This document shows positions 35,278 to 44,073 of a DNA stretch of 64,000 nt, in pieces. Position 1 is the first letter of the stretch; every line of letters begins with the position of its first letter. Origin of the DNA: Amnibacterium endophyticum. GTDB taxonomy: Bacteria; Actinomycetota; Actinomycetes; Actinomycetales; Microbacteriaceae. Made by a program: the position numbers and the translations under genes. The stretch covers positions 62,001 to 126,000 of the forward strand of contig NZ_JBHUEA010000007.1 of the NCBI RefSeq assembly GCF_042680685.1, written 5' to 3'. The notes beneath the pieces are model-generated. The model searched no databases, was not told where the DNA came from, and was given only the letters and a program-made list of their open reading frames with translations.

Positions 35278-36105
35278 TCACGAGAGGCCGACCAGCCGCA
35301 GGTAGCCGGCCGCGACCGGCTGGCCGGCGAGCACCCCGACCCAGGCGCCGAGCAGCATCCAGGGGCCGAACGGGATCGCGGAGGAGCGGCTCGAGCGGCG
35401 CGTGACGAGCAGCAGCGCGCCGAAGACGCCGCCGAGCAGGAAGCCGGCGGCGACGCCGACGACGAGCTGCGGGACGCCGAGGAAGCCGAGGAACAGGCCC
35501 AGCACGCCGGCGAGCTTCACGTCGCCGAGCCCCATTCCGCCCGGCTTGAAGAACCAGAGGGTGAAGTAGAGGAGGAAGGCGGCTCCGGCCCCGGCCGCGG
35601 CGGTCCCGAGCGGCACCAGGTCGCCGCGCAGCAGGGCGACCGGGCCGAGCAGGGCGGGCCCGACCGCGTAGGCCGGCAGCACGATCGCGTTCGGCAGCCG
35701 CTTGACGTCGAGGTCGATCGCGGCGAGCGCGATGGAGATCGCGGCGAGGTAGAGGAAGGCGACGACCTCGAGGGTGGTCGCCAGCAGCGTGCGGACGTCG
35801 ACCGCGCGGTCGAGGTCCGCGGCGAAGGGCAGCACCGCGACGGCGAAGGCGACCGCGGTGCCAGCCTCGATCAGCGGGTAGCGGGCCGAGATCGGCATCC
35901 GGCAGTGCCGGCAGGCGCCGCGGAGCGCGAGCCAGGACAGCACCGGCACGTTGTCGCGCTTGGCGATGCCGTTGCCGCATCCGGGGCAGCGCGACGCGGG
36001 CCGCACGACGGAGAGGCCGGCGGGCACCCGGTGCGCGACGACGTTCAGGAAGGATCCGACGACGAGGCCGAGCACGGCCGCCATCACGACGACGAGGCCG
36101 CTCAC
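35278..36105 (-). CDS. pilD: Prepilin peptidase/N-methyltransferase
   Basis: Membrane aspartic protease that cleaves the leader of type IV prepilins and methylates the new N-terminus. 275 residues from GTG 36,103-36,105. The methylase/zinc region has Cys40, Cys43, Cys65 and Cys68 (CPGC...CRHC). The catalytic Asp motifs are DLDVKRLPN and GMGLGDVKL. Eight or so membrane segments. It overlaps the upstream minor-pilin gene by 4 bases (GTGA). All the prepilins encoded next to it fit its specificity. Confidence 0.93.
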   Translation of the reverse strand: MSGLVVVMAAVLGLVVGSFLNVVAHRVPAGLSVVRPASRCPGCGNGIAKRDNVPVLSWLALRGACRHCRMPISARYPLIEAGTAVAFAVAVLPFAADLDRAVDVRTLLATTLEVVAFLYLAAISIALAAIDLDVKRLPNAIVLPAYAVGPALLGPVALLRGDLVPLGTAAAGAGAAFLLYFTLWFFKPGGMGLGDVKLAGVLGLFLGFLGVPQLVVGVAAGFLLGGVFGALLLVTRRSSRSSAIPFGPWMLLGAWVGVLAGQPVAAGYLRLVGLS

Positions 36106-37868
36106 GGGTTGCTCCCGTCCGCCTTGAACGCCGCGGCGACGGCCGCGTAGTAGCTGACGGTGAAGGTGGTCGAGCCGGCCGCGAGGAACTTCGGCGGGCT
36201 GACCGTCTTCAGCAGCGGGTCGTACTCGTAGGACTTGTCGTAGCCGGTGTCGGGGAACTGCGCCGCCACGATCCCGCGGAACTTCTGGCCGATGGAGCCG
36301 TACACCTTGAGCACCCCGCGCTGCGTGCCGCGGTCGAAGTTCTGCACGCTGAAGGTGTGCGCCGTCGACAGGATCGCGGCGTCGATCTCGCGGTTCGTGT
36401 CGGTGAGGATCGGCCGGAACGGGTTCAGCAGGTCGAGCGAGTAGGACTTCATCGGGTTCCACACGATGACGCCGTTCTGACCGACGATGCCGAGCACGTT
36501 CGCCGTCCTGTCGGCGTAGACCACGTCGCCGGTGACGTAGACGTAGTTCGCCGCGGCCGCGGTCGTCTGCCCGGTCACGGTGCCCTGCAGGTACAGGTCG
36601 CCGCTGCGGCAGCCGTACGCGGGTCGCGTGGTGTCCCACTGGTCGCTCGACGTGAACGCCTTGATGGTGGCGGGCACCTCGTTCGTCCGCGGGTAGCGGA
36701 TGGTGGCGCCGCCGCTCGACAGCTGCCACCCGATGCCGTCCGCCGCGGTGGTCGTGCTGCCGTTCGCGTCGACGCAGGACAGGTTCGCCGGCTTGTCGGC
36801 GCTGCTGCGGTAGTTCGGGTCGGACGAGTCGAGCGGGACCGCCTTCACGTAGAGCGCGTCGTGGTCGAGCTGGGACACGGTCGCGCCGCTCGGCGAGCCG
36901 AGCTGGGCGACCGACCCGCACCTGGTCGCGTTCGAGGTGACGCGGGTCCACGGCGAGACGACCGTCATCGTGCCGCCCGGGTTGTACGTGACCTGCGTCG
37001 GCCCGACGTAGACGCACGCGGCGTCCTGCTCCATGGTCGTGTTGGTGGGGGGCAGCGGCAGCTCGTCCGCGTGCGAGATGTTCGTCATCGAGGTCGTGCC
37101 GGTGCCCGTCGGGCAGCCGGTCCTCGACCAGAGCGGGTTGCCCGTGTAGTACGTCGTGACACGGCCCGTGAAGGTCGCCCCGCAGATCGTCATCAAGTCG
37201 TTCGAGTGCACGTCGCCCGAGATCGCGTCGTCCTTCAGGAACTTGACGGAGGCCGCCTTGCACGAGGAGGGGCGCGGGGCGCGGACGGCGCACGAGGCGG
37301 CGTCGCCGGACGTCACCGGGTCCTGCATCTCGAGGTCGGTGAAGTAGCTGTAGTCGACGAACCCGCGCACGCGCAGGTTCACGAGCAGCGTGCGGGTGCT
37401 GTCCCCTGCCGCGCCGGTGACGCGCAGCCGCACGGTGCCGGTGGTCTTGTACGCCGAGTTGTCGATCTCGTACCGGAAGCGCGAGTTGCCGCCGCTGCCG
37501 GGCACGGCGGTCCACTTCCAGTTGCTCGAGCCGGGCGCGCTGCTGGCGACGGTGCCGCCCGCGCCCATCGCCGCGTTGTAGACGTCGGGCTTCTTCACGG
37601 TCGCAGCGCTGCCCGAGGCGATCGTGAACGGGGAGAGCGCGTTGCCGTAGGCCACGTACGAGTCGTCCGCGTTCACCCGCGCCACGTACTCCTGCACCCC
37701 GGCGAACGCCGCGTCCAGCGCACTGGTCGACCGCTGCGAGGTGACCGCCTGGCGCAGCCCCGAGGAGGCCGCGGTCAGGGCGGTGCCCAGCAGCAGCACC
37801 GAGATGAAGCCGAGGACGATCACCATCACCAGCGCCACGCCGCGGTCGTCCTGCATCCGGCGGCGCAT
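36102..37868 (-). CDS. Large PilX-like minor pilin/assembly protein
   Basis: 588 residues. The N-terminal RGVALVMVIVLGFISVLLLGTALTA is a PilX-type hydrophobic segment after Gly10, without the usual Glu5. A very long Cys-containing extracytoplasmic region follows (many Asn, Thr, Ser, Tyr). Most PilX proteins are about 200 residues. The size suggests an initiating or tip-located subunit, possibly with adhesin or PilY1-like function (inference). The ATG overlaps the previous stop by one base. Confidence 0.75.
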   Translation of the reverse strand: MRRRMQDDRGVALVMVIVLGFISVLLLGTALTAASSGLRQAVTSQRSTSALDAAFAGVQEYVARVNADDSYVAYGNALSPFTIASGSAATVKKPDVYNAAMGAGGTVASSAPGSSNWKWTAVPGSGGNSRFRYEIDNSAYKTTGTVRLRVTGAAGDSTRTLLVNLRVRGFVDYSYFTDLEMQDPVTSGDAASCAVRAPRPSSCKAASVKFLKDDAISGDVHSNDLMTICGATFTGRVTTYYTGNPLWSRTGCPTGTGTTSMTNISHADELPLPPTNTTMEQDAACVYVGPTQVTYNPGGTMTVVSPWTRVTSNATRCGSVAQLGSPSGATVSQLDHDALYVKAVPLDSSDPNYRSSADKPANLSCVDANGSTTTAADGIGWQLSSGGATIRYPRTNEVPATIKAFTSSDQWDTTRPAYGCRSGDLYLQGTVTGQTTAAAANYVYVTGDVVYADRTANVLGIVGQNGVIVWNPMKSYSLDLLNPFRPILTDTNREIDAAILSTAHTFSVQNFDRGTQRGVLKVYGSIGQKFRGIVAAQFPDTGYDKSYEYDPLLKTVSPPKFLAAGSTTFTVSYYAAVAAAFKADGSNP

Positions 37869-38863
37869 CAGCCGAGCCCTCGCGTCGGCGTCGGCGTGGG
37901 AGTCGGCGTCGGGGTCGGTGTCGGCGTCTGGGTGGCCGTCGGCGTGGGCGTCGGCGTCTTGGTCGCGGTCGGCGTCGGGGTGGGCGTCGCGGTCGCGGTC
38001 GGTGCCGGCGCGGTGGCCGTCGGCGTCGCCGTGGGCGTCGCGGTCGGCGTCGCGCTCGCGGTCGGCGCGGGCGTCAGGGTCACGCTCGGCACGGGCGTCG
38101 GCGTCGGCGTCGGCGTCTTGGTCGGCGTCGGGAGCGGCGACGGCGTGATCGACGTCGACACGTCGCGCTTGACGTTCGGCATGCTGAGCCAGGTGGTGAC
38201 GACGACGTCCTGGTCGTCCGAGGTCAGCCCGGCGGAGCGGGTCGTCGTGGTGACCATGATGTAGGTGACGTCCTTGCGTCCCGAGGCGCTCAACCCGTTG
38301 CCCACGGACAGCGGGGTGCTGCTCTGGCTGTTCAGGTACTGGAAGAAGGGCGTGGGCGCGGCCATCAGGAACGGCCCCGCCATGCGCCGGGTGGTCGTGC
38401 CGCCGGTGAAGGTCCAGAAGCCGGTCGCCCCGGAGGACGTGCCGAGCTGCCGGGTCTCGGTGAGCCAGCCGACGGTCGGGTCGACGGAGTCGGCGACGAG
38501 CGAGAAGGTCACCTTCGTCGGGGTCGCCGCGGCGGTCGTCGTGTTGGAGTACGCGTAGACCGTCATCGAGTTCGACTTCGCGACCGCGATCGACGAGGGG
38601 TCGGAGGGCGCCGATGTCGTCGGGTTGTCGATGGCGACGCGGATGACGGCGCGCAGCTGGTCCATGGCGACCCCGGCCTGCCCGGTGGCCTCCCGGTCCC
38701 GTCCGGCCCAGCTGGTCAGCCGCGTGACGTTGACGAAGAAGGTGCCGACCATCGCGAGCACGATCCCCGTCACGAGCATGGTGACGATCAGCTCGACGAG
38801 CGTGAAGCCCGAGTCGTCGTCCGCGCCCTCCTCGTCGACGCGGCGACCGAACATCCCGTTCAC
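37868..38863 (-). CDS. PilW-like minor prepilin with Pro/Thr repeat tail
   Basis: 331 residues. The class III signal ends DDDSG|FTLVELIVTMLVTGIVL (cleavage after Gly19, Glu at +5). The globular part spans about 45-240. The last about 90 residues are almost only Pro, Thr and Ala (TPTPT runs), encoded by a hexanucleotide-type repeat. Start GTG at 38,861-38,863, set by the GTGA overlap with the gene upstream; an ATG three codons later is possible. The Pro/Thr tail may be a rigid linker or glycosylation target. Confidence 0.85.
   Translation of the reverse strand: MNGMFGRRVDEEGADDDSGFTLVELIVTMLVTGIVLAMVGTFFVNVTRLTSWAGRDREATGQAGVAMDQLRAVIRVAIDNPTTSAPSDPSSIAVAKSNSMTVYAYSNTTTAAATPTKVTFSLVADSVDPTVGWLTETRQLGTSSGATGFWTFTGGTTTRRMAGPFLMAAPTPFFQYLNSQSSTPLSVGNGLSASGRKDVTYIMVTTTTRSAGLTSDDQDVVVTTWLSMPNVKRDVSTSITPSPLPTPTKTPTPTPTPVPSVTLTPAPTASATPTATPTATPTATAPAPTATATPTPTPTATKTPTPTPTATQTPTPTPTPTPTPTPTRGLG
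37876..38145 (-). repeat. Pro/Thr-coding simple-sequence tract
   Basis: On the plus strand the tract is built of repeated GTCGGC/GTCGGG-type units, giving (TP)n and (ATPT)n in the protein. Simple repeats of this kind can change length by slippage; because the unit is a multiple of three, most changes would keep the frame. Confidence 0.8.
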
Positions 38864-40260
38864 TGCCGGCGCCTCGGGTCGAGCACGACCGTGCCGTCGG
38901 AGCCGACGGCCCAGGGCGCGTCGTTCGTCACGATCTTCAGCTGGCCGCTGCCGAGCAGCGTCGCGTTGTTGACGCTGGTGCCCGCGTAGATCCGCCACGA
39001 GCCGTAGGGCAGCCCGATCAGCCGCGGCGAGCCGTCGGAGACGAAGCCGTAGATGTAGGTGCTGGAGACGTCGCAGGACGGCGTGCCGGCCGCGGACGGC
39101 GCCTGCGTCGCCCCGACGTAGGTGCCGGCGGGCGCCGTCACCAGCACCGCCCCCATGGGCACGTAGGCGTAGGTGCTGTCCCCGGAGGCTGCGTACGCGG
39201 TCGCCCGCTGGGGCGCGCCGCTCTGCAGCTGCGTCGTCCCGACCTTGCCGGCGCCCCAGGCGGCCGGGTCGACCGCGGCGCAGGTCTTCGTGCCGTCCGG
39301 CGACTGCAGGCGTCCGGCGATCACCCCGTACCCGGCGGCGTACGGGTACCGCGGCGTGATCTTGCTCTGCGCGGCCGAGGAGTCCACCGAGATGTTGTCG
39401 CCGCTCATGAAGGTGGTGTCGAACGAGGTCGGCAGCTGCATCGAGTAGCCGGAGGGGATGCTCGCGACCGCCGGGCGGGGCTGGAAGGCGGTGCGGTAGG
39501 ACGCGGCCTTCGCGTAGGGCGCGAACTGCGGCACGGTGGTCGCGCCCTTCGTGACCGAGACGGTCTTCGTCGGGGTCGCGTCCTGGTTCCCGTCGATCCA
39601 GCCGTTCTTCGACAGGGTGACGTCGTAGTTGCCGGGGGCGAGGTTGCCGGCGTAGCTGCAGCCCTCGCTGTCGGTGTCGGCGGGCTGCTGCGCGGGCGTC
39701 GTGCCGCCGGTATTCGCCTTCACGGTCACCCCGACGCCCTGCTGCGGCGCCGACTGGTCGTCCGTGATCGAGGTGACGATGCCGCCGGTCGTGTCGTTGC
39801 TCAGCCCGGCGGTGGGCGCGAGCAGGGTGTCGTCCTGCACGGGCGCGGTGTTCGCGAGCATGCCCGGCCAGGTGACGCGGACGTTGATGCGAAGGGCGAA
39901 GAGGGCGGAGCTGCCGCCGCAGGAGGCATCGACGCCGGCCTGCGTGATCCACGAGACGCCGCGCTTGACGGTGTAGGTGCGGCCGTCGACGGTCCAGGCG
40001 ACCCCGGCGCGGTCCGCTGCGGTCGTGGCGGCCATGACCTTGAAGGGGTCGGCCAGGGCGCGCATCCGGTCGATCTCGCGCGAGGCGAGGTTCTGGGCGG
40101 TCACCCGGGCGCGGTCGTCCGCGGTCATCCGGGTGATGGTCGAGAGGCCGGCGACGATGCCGGTGGAGAGGATCGCGAAGACGAGCATCGCGACCATGAC
40201 CTCGATGAGGGTCAGGCCCTCGTCAGAGGCGGTGCGTCGCTGATGCACTGTCTTCTCCAT
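38860..40260 (-). CDS. Large PilV-like minor prepilin with internal beta-domain
   Basis: 466 residues from the ATG at 40,258-40,260 (a GTG seven codons upstream is possible; neither has a good ribosome binding site). The class III signal ends SDEG|LTLIEVMVAMLVFAIL. Residues about 180-245 resemble a Cna-B/CarboxypepD_reg-like beta-sandwich (GVGVTVKA... GNYDVTLSKNGWID). A long C-terminal region follows. Far larger than usual PilV (about 150-200), so it may carry a binding domain at the pilus tip (inference). Confidence 0.8.
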   Translation of the reverse strand: MEKTVHQRRTASDEGLTLIEVMVAMLVFAILSTGIVAGLSTITRMTADDRARVTAQNLASREIDRMRALADPFKVMAATTAADRAGVAWTVDGRTYTVKRGVSWITQAGVDASCGGSSALFALRINVRVTWPGMLANTAPVQDDTLLAPTAGLSNDTTGGIVTSITDDQSAPQQGVGVTVKANTGGTTPAQQPADTDSEGCSYAGNLAPGNYDVTLSKNGWIDGNQDATPTKTVSVTKGATTVPQFAPYAKAASYRTAFQPRPAVASIPSGYSMQLPTSFDTTFMSGDNISVDSSAAQSKITPRYPYAAGYGVIAGRLQSPDGTKTCAAVDPAAWGAGKVGTTQLQSGAPQRATAYAASGDSTYAYVPMGAVLVTAPAGTYVGATQAPSAAGTPSCDVSSTYIYGFVSDGSPRLIGLPYGSWRIYAGTSVNNATLLGSGQLKIVTNDAPWAVGSDGTVVLDPRRRQ

Positions 40261-40284
40261 GGCGTCGGTGCGGGCCTGCACTGG

Positions 40285-40314
40285 CGCGGCGACCGGGTCG
40301 CCCCGGTCGCCGCG
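40285..40314 (-). other. Stem-loop after the major prepilin gene
   Basis: A perfect 13-bp stem (40,285-40,297 with 40,302-40,314) and 4-base loop, 17 bases downstream of the prepilin stop. No T-run follows. It could stabilise the prepilin mRNA or cause partial termination, giving more major pilin than minor pilins. Confidence 0.65.
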
Positions 40315-40331
40315 TGAACTTCAGTAACGGA

Positions 40332-40832
40332 TCACCACTTCGCTTCGGTGAGCGTCGTGCAGTCGCCCGAAGCGACCGAGGTGTTGGTCGAGATGCGGAA
40401 CTTCGCGTTGGTCGCGCTCACGCCGTCCACGCACCAGGTGGCAGCGGTGGTGTTGGCCGTGCCCGACTTCACCGCGTAGGTGAGCGAGGTCGTGTTGGCG
40501 CTCTTCGACCAGCCGTACTTGGTCAGGTCCACGGCAGCGACGTTCGGCGTGATCGACGTGTTGGCCGCGACGTTGCCGGTGGCGTCGATCGCTGCCGGGA
40601 TGTACCCGTTGGCGTCGACCGCGTAGCCGGTGATCGCCGTCTTGGCGTTGGTCAGGTCCGACTTGGTCGAGGAGTCCTTGGCGCCGTTGGTGACGCCGAG
40701 GTAGATCGGGATCGCGATCGCGGCGAGGATGCCGATGATGATGACGACGACCAGGAGCTCGATGAGCGTGAAGCCGGCCTCGCGCTCGCGCAGAGCGTCT
40801 CGGCGGGCCTCGAGGGCGGTGGTGATGGACAT
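40332..40832 (-). CDS. Type IV prepilin (probable major pilin)
   Basis: 166 residues from the ATG at 40,830-40,832. A 20-residue leader ends EREAG, then FTLIELLVVVIIIGILAAIA: cleavage before Phe21, Glu at +5, and a hydrophobic helix that packs into the fibre. Two Cys near the C-terminus (ATWCVDG... SGDCTTL) would form the usual D-loop disulfide. It has its own upstream region with a FliA/WhiG-like promoter and a downstream stem-loop, which supports it being the abundant subunit. Confidence 0.92.
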   Translation of the reverse strand: MSITTALEARRDALREREAGFTLIELLVVVIIIGILAAIAIPIYLGVTNGAKDSSTKSDLTNAKTAITGYAVDANGYIPAAIDATGNVAANTSITPNVAAVDLTKYGWSKSANTTSLTYAVKSGTANTTAATWCVDGVSATNAKFRISTNTSVASGDCTTLTEAKW

Positions 40833-40929
40833 GACGGGTTCGTTTCCCTCTTCAGGATGTGGAGTGGTGGTGACCCGCCGCGGATAGGCCGCGGCGATTA
40901 AAGGAAAAGATATTGAGCACTGAATTCCT

Positions 40930-40956
40930 TTATCAGACCCCGACCGGGGGTGTTTA
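40930..40956 (-). promoter_or_regulatory. FliA/WhiG-like promoter before the major prepilin
   Basis: Read on the minus strand: TAAA (40,953-40,956), exactly 15 bases, then TCTGATAA (40,930-40,937). The consensus for flagellar sigma factors is TAAA-N15-GCCGATAA; 6 of 8 bases match in the -10 block. It lies in an AT-rich island about 100 bases upstream of the prepilin ATG. Functional use is inferred, not shown. Confidence 0.45.
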
Positions 40957-41073
40957 GCGTGCACAATTCACCCCATTCGGCGGGGTGCATTCCTCGTCGA
41001 GGTGCTGCACTGACCGTCGTGCTCCAGCGCGATCACTCTGACGGGGGGACACGCCGCAGCGCCGGAGGGAAAC

Positions 41074-41090
41074 GCCCCCTTTCCGGGGGC
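41074..41090 (-). terminator. Terminator-like hairpin after the second prepilin gene
   Basis: GCCCCC (41,074-41,079) and GGGGGC (41,085-41,090) pair around a 5-base loop. On the minus strand the sequence continues GTTTCCC. It lies 35 bases after the stop of the smaller prepilin, within a 293-base gap that otherwise holds only the major-prepilin promoter region. Confidence 0.6.
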
Positions 41091-41125
41091 CGCACGAGGA
41101 GGACGCGCCGAGCGCGGGCGGATGC

Positions 41126-41566
41126 TCAGTAGTTCGCGGCGCTGAGCCCGGCGCAGTCGCCGCTCGCGACCGAGGTGCGGGTCGAGATCCGGTACCGCGC
41201 ACCCGTCTCGTTCTCGCCGTCGACGCACCAGCGCGCACCGGCTCCGCTGCCGGCGGGGCGGTAGACGAGGGAGACGGTCGACGCGCTCTTCGACCAGCCG
41301 AGCGGAGCGAGCTCGGTGCCGTCGGCGTCGACGCGCCCGACCTCGTCGTCGGAGATCGCGTCCGGGATCACGTCGGCGTGGTCGATGCCGTACGCCACGA
41401 CGGCCTGCTTCGCATGTGCGAGATCCGCCTGCGTCGCCGCCTTCTTCGTGCTCAGCTGCGCACCGATCAGCGTTGGGACGGCGATGGCGGCCAGTACGCC
41501 GATGACGAGGACCACGACGAGCAGCTCGACCAGGGTGAAGCCGGCGTCGCCGCGGCGGTTCGGCAC
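41126..41566 (-). CDS. Type IV prepilin (second, minor or alternative)
   Basis: 146 residues from GTG 41,564-41,566, with GAGGAG 7 bases upstream; longer starts lack a ribosome binding site. A very short leader MPNRRGDAG precedes FTLVELLVVVLVIGVLAA. The C-terminal Cys pair (ARWCVDG... SGDCAGL) mirrors the major prepilin, so the two are paralogues. It lies between pilC and the major prepilin. Confidence 0.9.
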   Translation of the reverse strand: MPNRRGDAGFTLVELLVVVLVIGVLAAIAVPTLIGAQLSTKKAATQADLAHAKQAVVAYGIDHADVIPDAISDDEVGRVDADGTELAPLGWSKSASTVSLVYRPAGSGAGARWCVDGENETGARYRISTRTSVASGDCAGLSAANY

Positions 41567-41636
41567 TGCGGTACTCCTCGGGTGATCGAGCGGGCAGCCG
41601 GGTGAGATCGCCCGCTCGGGCGGCCTCACCCGGAGA

Positions 41637-42899
41637 TCAGTGGACCGCCGACGCGATCGAGAAGATCGGCATGTAGAGCGCGACGACCATGCCGCCGACG
41701 ACCCCGCCCAGGATCACGATCATGATCGGCTCGATGAGCGAGGTCAGCGCCGCGGCGGTCGCGTCGATCTCCTCGTCGTAGAAGTCGGCGACCCTGCCGA
41801 GCATGGTGTCGACCGAACCGGACTCCTCCCCGACCGCGATCATCTGCACGACCATCGACGGGAAGTGCTTCTCCTCGGCCAACGGGCCGGCCATGGATCC
41901 GCCGACGCGGACGGACTCGGCGACCCGGTTCGCCGTCTGCTCGATTACCCAGTTGCCCGAGGCGGCACCGACGATCTGCAGGGCCTTCAGCAGCGGAACG
42001 CCTGCGGAGGTCATGTTCGAGAGGTTCCGCGCGAAGCGGGAGACGGCGACCTTCGTCATCAGCGGTCCGAAGATCGGCACCCTCAGCAGCAGCGGGTGCG
42101 TCAGCCGTCGGAACCAGTCCTGGTTCTTCTGCGCCCGGTAGAAGGCCGCAGCCGCGATCGCGCCGACCACGCCGAGCGGCAGGATCCAGACCATGTTGTT
42201 CGACAGGTTCACCAGCAGCTGCGTCGGAGCGGGCAGCTGGCTGCCCATGCCCTCGAACATGTCCTTGAAGATCGGGACGATGAACAGCAGCATCCCGACG
42301 ACGGCGAGCAGCGCGATCATCAGCACGACGACCGGGTAGGTCATCGCCGACTTGACCGTCGCGCGCAGCTTCGCCTCCTTCTCGAAGGTCGTGGCGACCG
42401 CGGCGAGCGCGATGTCGAGGAAGCCGCCGGCCTCACCGGCGCGGAGCATGCTGACCATGATCAGCGGGATGTCGCGGTGCTTCGCGAGCGCTTCCGAGAA
42501 GGACGTGCCGGTCTCGATCTCGCGACCGACGTCCTGCAGCATCGCCTTCAGCTTGGTGTTCTCGGTCTGATCCGCCACCACGGTGACCGCCCGCAGCAGC
42601 GCGAGCCCGGAGGCGGTCATGGTCGCGAGCTGCCGAGTCATGACCGCGAGGTCGTTGATCTTGAAGCCGGGGCCGAGGAAGCCGAGGTTGATCTCGCGGT
42701 TCAGGCCGGTGCCCGGCTGACGCTCGACGAGCGTGATGGGCGCGAGCCCCATCGCCGTGAGCTTCGCGACGGCGGCGCTCTCGCTCGCGACCTCGATGTT
42801 CCCCTTGACCAGCTTGCCGGCGCGGCTGCGGGCCCGGTAGTCGAACGTCTTCTGACCGGTGGACGTCTTCGCGGGCGCGGCCGCGGCAGTCGTCGCCAT
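41637..42899 (-). CDS. pilC: Type IV pilus inner-membrane platform protein PilC
   Basis: Polytopic platform protein on which the PilB/PilT motors act. 420 residues with two T2SF domains: FDYRARSRAGKLVKGNIEV at the N-terminus, MTRQLATMTASGLALLRAV, and the second-domain copy NLSNMTSAGVPLLKALQIVG. Both domains end in transmembrane segments. ATG start overlapping the pilT stop by one base (TGATG). Confidence 0.95.
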   Translation of the reverse strand: MATTAAAAPAKTSTGQKTFDYRARSRAGKLVKGNIEVASESAAVAKLTAMGLAPITLVERQPGTGLNREINLGFLGPGFKINDLAVMTRQLATMTASGLALLRAVTVVADQTENTKLKAMLQDVGREIETGTSFSEALAKHRDIPLIMVSMLRAGEAGGFLDIALAAVATTFEKEAKLRATVKSAMTYPVVVLMIALLAVVGMLLFIVPIFKDMFEGMGSQLPAPTQLLVNLSNNMVWILPLGVVGAIAAAAFYRAQKNQDWFRRLTHPLLLRVPIFGPLMTKVAVSRFARNLSNMTSAGVPLLKALQIVGAASGNWVIEQTANRVAESVRVGGSMAGPLAEEKHFPSMVVQMIAVGEESGSVDTMLGRVADFYDEEIDATAAALTSLIEPIMIVILGGVVGGMVVALYMPIFSIASAVH

Positions 42900-44032
42900 C
42901 AGCGGCCGCCCATGGACGACATCGAGAAGAAGTCGTTGGACGCGCCGGCGAAGCGGGGCTTGGTGATCAGCTGCCGGACGGTCTCCACGTCGTGCGCCTT
43001 GCCCTCCGCGGCCTCCTGCGTGATCGTGCCGTCGGAGGCGAGCGCGGCGAGGTGCTGGTCCATCGTCTGCATGCCGAGGTTCGAGCCGGTCTGCATCGCG
43101 CTGACGATCTGGCTGGTCTTCGCGGCGCGGATCAGGTTCGACACGGCCGGTGTGATCTTCAGCACCTCGACCGCGACCGCGCGGCCCTGGCCGCTCGCCT
43201 TCGGGACGAGCGTCTGGCAGACGACGCCCTGCAGCACGAGCGACAGCTGCATGCGCACCTGCTGCTGCTGGTGCGCCGGGAAGACGTCGATGATGCGGTC
43301 GATCGACTGCGACGCGTCGGAGGTGTGCAGGGTCGCGAACACGAGGTGGCCGGTCTCCGCGGCGGTGAGCGCCACCGAGATCGACTCGAGGTCGCGGAGC
43401 TCGCCGAGCAGGATGATGTCCGGGTCCTGCCGCAGCACGTGCTTCAGCGCCGCGCCGAAGCTCTGGGTGTCGGCGCCGACCTCGCGCTGGTTCACGAGCG
43501 CCCGCTTGCTCGAGTGCACGAACTCGATCGGGTCCTCGATCGTCATGATGTGGTCGGCCCGCGTCTCGTTCGCGCGGTCGATCAGCGCGGCGAGCGTCGT
43601 CGACTTGCCGGAGCCGGTCGGGCCGGTCACGAGCACCAGGCCGCGGGGCAGGTCCGCGAACTCGCCGATAGACGCGGGCAGGCCCAGCTGGCCGAGCGAC
43701 TTGATCTCGGTCGGGATCAGACGGAAGGCGGCGCCCCAGGCGTCGCGCTGCCGATAGACGTTCACGCGGAAGCGGCTGTCCGCCGACAGCGTGTAGGCGA
43801 AGTCGAGCTCGAGGTCCTCGGCGAAGGCCCGCCGCTGCTTCTCGGTCATGGCGGCCGACAGGATCGTCTCGACCGCGTCGGCGTCCCACTCCCCCACGCC
43901 CTGGATCGGACGGAGCTCGCCGGAGACGCGCACGGCGGGGGCGCGGCCGGCGGCGATGTGCAGGTCGGAGCCGCCTCGCTCGACGACCTCCGTCAGCGCG
44001 GCGTTCAGCAGGGCGATCGGGTCGTCGTGCAC
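42899..44032 (-). CDS. pilT: Type IV pilus retraction ATPase PilT
   Basis: Hexameric motor that depolymerises the pilus and powers twitching. 377 residues from GTG 44,030-44,032. Walker A GPTGSGKST (137-145), the Asp box, and the PilT signature AIRAET-like block, here LTAAETGHLVFATLHTSDA. The His box and the C-terminal AIREGK-like region are typical. Lies between pilB and pilC; presence of PilT predicts retractile pili rather than a simple secretion pseudopilus. Confidence 0.94.
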   Translation of the reverse strand: MHDDPIALLNAALTEVVERGGSDLHIAAGRAPAVRVSGELRPIQGVGEWDADAVETILSAAMTEKQRRAFAEDLELDFAYTLSADSRFRVNVYRQRDAWGAAFRLIPTEIKSLGQLGLPASIGEFADLPRGLVLVTGPTGSGKSTTLAALIDRANETRADHIMTIEDPIEFVHSSKRALVNQREVGADTQSFGAALKHVLRQDPDIILLGELRDLESISVALTAAETGHLVFATLHTSDASQSIDRIIDVFPAHQQQQVRMQLSLVLQGVVCQTLVPKASGQGRAVAVEVLKITPAVSNLIRAAKTSQIVSAMQTGSNLGMQTMDQHLAALASDGTITQEAAEGKAHDVETVRQLITKPRFAGASNDFFSMSSMGGR

Positions 44033-44073
44033 GGGTCTTCCTGTCGTATCGGTGGAGCGTGTGAGCCGTGCGC

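Noticed and set aside
37876..38145. CRISPR-like array
   Set aside because: The repeats are short Pro/Thr codon runs inside a coding gene, with no spacers and no fixed 25-40 bp repeat.
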